A stretch of 64,000 bases of DNA from Arcticibacter pallidicorallinus (GTDB lineage Bacteria; Bacteroidota; Bacteroidia; Sphingobacteriales; Sphingobacteriaceae). Position numbers and translations under genes: made by a program. Location: contig NZ_PVTH01000001.1 of NCBI RefSeq assembly GCF_003002875.1, positions 124,001 through 188,000 on the forward strand, written 5' to 3'. The notes beneath the pieces were generated by a model that was given only the letters and a program-made list of their open reading frames with translations, did not search any database and had not been told where the DNA came from. Below, one piece after another: positions 61,315-64,000 of the stretch (the first letter of the stretch is position 1; each line of letters begins with the position of its first letter).

Positions 61315-64000
61315 ATGAAAAGCACTTTTCCACGTAAAAATCGAGTTAGCAAAGGAGTCAGACTGATTGCTTTTTCAGTGTTGGCGGCATGCGCACAAAG
61401 TCTTCAGGCTGAAAGTTTCGGCACGTTCAATGCGTTGAACGTTAGGGAGCAGCAAGAAATTATCACCGTGAAAGGTACGGTAAAGGATGGTCAGGACGGG
61501 TTGCCGTTACCCGGAGTAACGATTACGGATCAGACGCGGAGAGCGCTTGGTGCCACCGGAGCTAATGGTGAATTTAATTTGAGGGTGCCTAAAGATGCCG
61601 TATTGTTTTTTAATATGATCGGGTACGCCACAGCGAAGCATGTGGCAGCTGCGGGAAACCAGAGCCTTATCATTAGCATGAGCTCTAACAGCAATGCGCT
61701 CAACGAAGTGGTAGTAACCGCCTTGGGTATAGAGCGTGAGGAAAAATCGTTAGGTTATGGAATCACGAAGGTGGAGGGCGAAGCGATTGCCGACGTTCCA
61801 TCCAATAACTGGTCTGACGCTTTAAAAGGAAAGGTTCCGGGCTTGACACTTACGCAGGGTGGTTCCGGACCGTTTAACAGTACCCGTATTAACCTGCGGG
61901 GCGACCGCTCATTGAAACCTAATGGAAATGACGCATTGATCGTTATTGACGGTGTCCCGATGACCTCGGGCACGATTACTTCCGGCGTGAATGACGCGTA
62001 CGGCGCAGTTTCAGCGGGTGGCGACAATGATGTGCCGGTTGATTTCGGAAACGGTGTTTCAGATCTTAATCCCGACGATATTGAGTCGGTGACTGTTTTG
62101 AAAGGGGCGGCTGCGGCAGCACTCTATGGTAGCCGGGCTAACAACGGGGCCCTCATCATCACGACCAAGTCTGGGAAAGCCAGAAAAGGTGGTCTCGGCA
62201 TATCATTCAACTCCAATTCCAGCTTTAACGATGTCTTGCGCTGGCCGGATTATCAGTACGAATATGGGCAGGGCAATAATAACAGAAATGCTGCTGGCGA
62301 ACTTTATTACTCTTATGGCGCATCAGAAGATGGTGTCAGCACAGGCGGCACCTCCAGTGCATGGGGACCAAAGTTTAATGGACAGTCTTATTTTCAATAC
62401 GATCCGGCAACAGGAACTCAGGGACTTACACGAACTCCCTGGATCCCCTACGAAGACGGGAGCATCAAGGATTTCTGGAGAACAGGATCGACTTTTCAAA
62501 ACTCATTGTCTCTGGATGGAGGAAATGATCGATTTACTGCGCGCGGGTCGTTAACGCATACCAAGAATGAGTGGATAATGCCGAATACCGGATTTGAAAG
62601 AATGGCGGCATCTCTAAATACCAGTATGGAGCTATCAGATAAGCTGCAGTTGAATGGAAAATTTTCCTATACCAACAAATCAAGCGATAACGTACCGGGG
62701 ACGGGTTATAATAACCAGAGCGTAGCTTACTTTATGATTCTTCAAAATCCAAGTATTCCGGTTAAATGGTATGAGCCGCGGTGGCAACAAGGCCAGGAGC
62801 AAATTCAGCAGATTCATCCCTTTAGCTCCTATATTGAGAATCCGTATCTCATAGCGCATGAAATGACCAATGGTATCAACAGTCATAATATTGACGGAAA
62901 CCTGCAGGGGATATATACATTCAATGATAAATGGAACGTGATGTTCCGGTCGGGGTTAAGCAGCCGTCAGGATCAGAGAGAAATGCGCAGAACTTTCGAT
63001 ACGGCTAATTTTCCGCTTGGTTACTATAAGCAGCAGGACGTCAGCTTTTTCGAATCGAACACAGATGCGATGCTGACCTTCAAAGATAAAATCGTTCCAA
63101 AGCTGGGTATACAGGCCTCCCTTGGGGGGAATTTAATGAGCAGGAGACTAAAGGAGAACGGTGGTATCGCAAGGGGCTTGTTGCTGCCGGGTGTGTATAA
63201 GCTGTCCAACGCGCTAACTTCCGCGGTTGCTGAAAATGAGCTGATAGAGAAGAAGGTGAACAGCGTTTATGGACTGATGAACTTTGGATGGGACGATAAG
63301 GTGTTTGTTGATATTACGGGGCGTAATGATTGGTCATCGACTTTGCCTGACGGGAACAATTCTTATTTCTATCCCTCTGTGAGTTCTAGCTATATAATAA
63401 GCGACATCTTTACTTTACCAAGAGCTATTTCCTTTGCTAAGCTTCGCCTGTCCTGGGCGCAGGTGGGCTCAGATACAGATCCTTATCAAACGCGCAAATA
63501 TTACAACACTTCGGTGTTTCCAGGTTCGGCAGACGCTCCGAGCGTATTGCATAATGCAAATTTGAAGCCTGAGAGAACAGAATCATGGGAAGGTGGCGTT
63601 AACTTCGCTTTATTTAATAGCCGGATAGATGCTGATGTTAATCTTTATCAAACAACAACCAAAAACCAGGTATTGTCTGTCCCTCTTGATGTAACAACGG
63701 GCTTCAGTCAGGCCTGGATTAACGGAGGTGTCATCCGTAACCGGGGCGCGGAGGTCATGTTGAATGCAAGACCTGTAGTAAGTAAGGATTTTGGATGGAC
63801 ATCGACCATAACGTGGTCTATGAATCGCAACAAAGTGTTAAAACTTAGTGAGGATGTGGAAGGCTATCAGCAGATCATTGCATCCAGCGGTGCTGGGGCG
63901 GTGCAGACTATCGTGACGAAGAACGGTTCGACAGGTGATTTGTGGGGATTCGGCCTCGTCAGAAACGAAGACGGTCAAGTTATCTTCAATCAATCGACGG
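61315..64000 (+). CDS. SusC-family TonB-dependent transporter, 5' part, cut by the window end
   Basis: ATG 61315 starts a frame open to the last base (895 codons). A basic N-terminus and signal segment (to LQAESF, about residue 35) precede a CarboxypepD_reg domain (about 48-125, VKGTVKDGQDGLPLPGVTITD), a TonB-box-like region (ALNEVVVTALGIERE), the plug (SDALKGKVPGLTLTQGG, STRINLRGDRSL, ALIVIDGVPMTSG, AALYGSRANNGALIITTKSG) and the first part of the barrel. The C-terminal strands lie outside. An SD-like AAAGAAG precedes the ATG by 6 bp. A susD gene probably follows beyond the window. The substrate cannot be inferred. A -7 box was not clearly found. Confidence 0.92.
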   Translation, partial: MKSTFPRKNRVSKGVRLIAFSVLAACAQSLQAESFGTFNALNVREQQEIITVKGTVKDGQDGLPLPGVTITDQTRRALGATGANGEFNLRVPKDAVLFFNMIGYATAKHVAAAGNQSLIISMSSNSNALNEVVVTALGIEREEKSLGYGITKVEGEAIADVPSNNWSDALKGKVPGLTLTQGGSGPFNSTRINLRGDRSLKPNGNDALIVIDGVPMTSGTITSGVNDAYGAVSAGGDNDVPVDFGNGVSDLNPDDIESVTVLKGAAAAALYGSRANNGALIITTKSGKARKGGLGISFNSNSSFNDVLRWPDYQYEYGQGNNNRNAAGELYYSYGASEDGVSTGGTSSAWGPKFNGQSYFQYDPATGTQGLTRTPWIPYEDGSIKDFWRTGSTFQNSLSLDGGNDRFTARGSLTHTKNEWIMPNTGFERMAASLNTSMELSDKLQLNGKFSYTNKSSDNVPGTGYNNQSVAYFMILQNPSIPVKWYEPRWQQGQEQIQQIHPFSSYIENPYLIAHEMTNGINSHNIDGNLQGIYTFNDKWNVMFRSGLSSRQDQREMRRTFDTANFPLGYYKQQDVSFFESNTDAMLTFKDKIVPKLGIQASLGGNLMSRRLKENGGIARGLLLPGVYKLSNALTSAVAENELIEKKVNSVYGLMNFGWDDKVFVDITGRNDWSSTLPDGNNSYFYPSVSSSYIISDIFTLPRAISFAKLRLSWAQVGSDTDPYQTRKYYNTSVFPGSADAPSVLHNANLKPERTESWEGGVNFALFNSRIDADVNLYQTTTKNQVLSVPLDVTTGFSQAWINGGVIRNRGAEVMLNARPVVSKDFGWTSTITWSMNRNKVLKLSEDVEGYQQIIASSGAGAVQTIVTKNGSTGDLWGFGLVRNEDGQVIFNQST

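Overview
The window looks like a chromosomal segment of a polysaccharide-degrading Bacteroidota, probably a Pedobacter-like Sphingobacteriaceae. Support comes from two SusC-type TonB receptors, a SusD lipoprotein, a hybrid two-component sensor of the PUL type, many exported glycoside hydrolases, TAnnTTTG (-7) promoter boxes and weak Shine-Dalgarno sequences. Family names below are recognised by eye from motifs; no database search was run. No tRNA, rRNA, CRISPR array, IS element or prophage was recognised.

Layout. (1) 1-12.9 kb, + strand: a hemicellulose locus with a 5'-cut GH43, a GH31, a small lipoprotein, an SGNH acetylesterase, a 1409-aa hybrid sensor/AraC regulator and a GH2. (2) 13.0-14.5 kb: an ArsR-type repressor with a perfect 9-bp inverted-repeat operator, followed by an Old Yellow Enzyme oxidoreductase. 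(3) 14.6-21.3 kb: a carboxypeptidase-regulatory-like exported protein, a LacZ-type GH2 abutting a DUF2264 protein, and a DUF1801/zinc-knuckle/alpha-CTD-like fusion. (4) 21.4-25 kb, - strand: PepD dipeptidase and an M13 metallopeptidase. (5) 25.2-35.6 kb: a beta-glucan-type PUL (susC-susD-PKD lipoprotein-GH16, - strand) facing a divergent membrane-tethered beta-propeller/Y_Y_Y/LuxR regulator. (6) 35.7-43 kb: a GT39-like membrane protein, an acyl-CoA dehydrogenase, two overlapping GT4 genes, a SemiSWEET transporter, a 72-aa protein and an MBL-fold hydrolase. (7) 43-50 kb: DUF4142 lipoprotein, Cu/Zn superoxide dismutase, a 107-aa protein, an M14 carboxypeptidase, an RsbQ-like hydrolase overlapping a PAS/DHp protein, a secreted nuclease, a decayed DUF421 gene and an Fe-S-type uracil-DNA glycosylase. 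(8) 50-57.6 kb, - strand: a TonB-dependent receptor, a PL1 pectate lyase, and a LytTR regulator/LytS kinase/repeat-protein operon. (9) 57.9-64 kb: an NlpC/P60 hydrolase, a ClbS/DfsB-type protein, two exported proteins and the 5' part of another SusC gene, cut by the window end.

How they fit together. Regions 1, 3, 5 and 8 are glycan-foraging modules, each with exported or lipid-anchored enzymes; three carry a local signalling protein of a different architecture (hybrid kinase-AraC, one-component LuxR, LytS/LytTR). The most unusual items are the RsbQ-like hydrolase paired with a PAS-DHp protein that has no ATPase domain, a repeat-built exported protein translationally coupled to LytS/LytTR, and a long palindrome family found in two promoter-side gaps. 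Next come the DUF421 pseudogene with an internal out-of-frame deletion and promoters so close to the ATG that the mRNAs should be leaderless.
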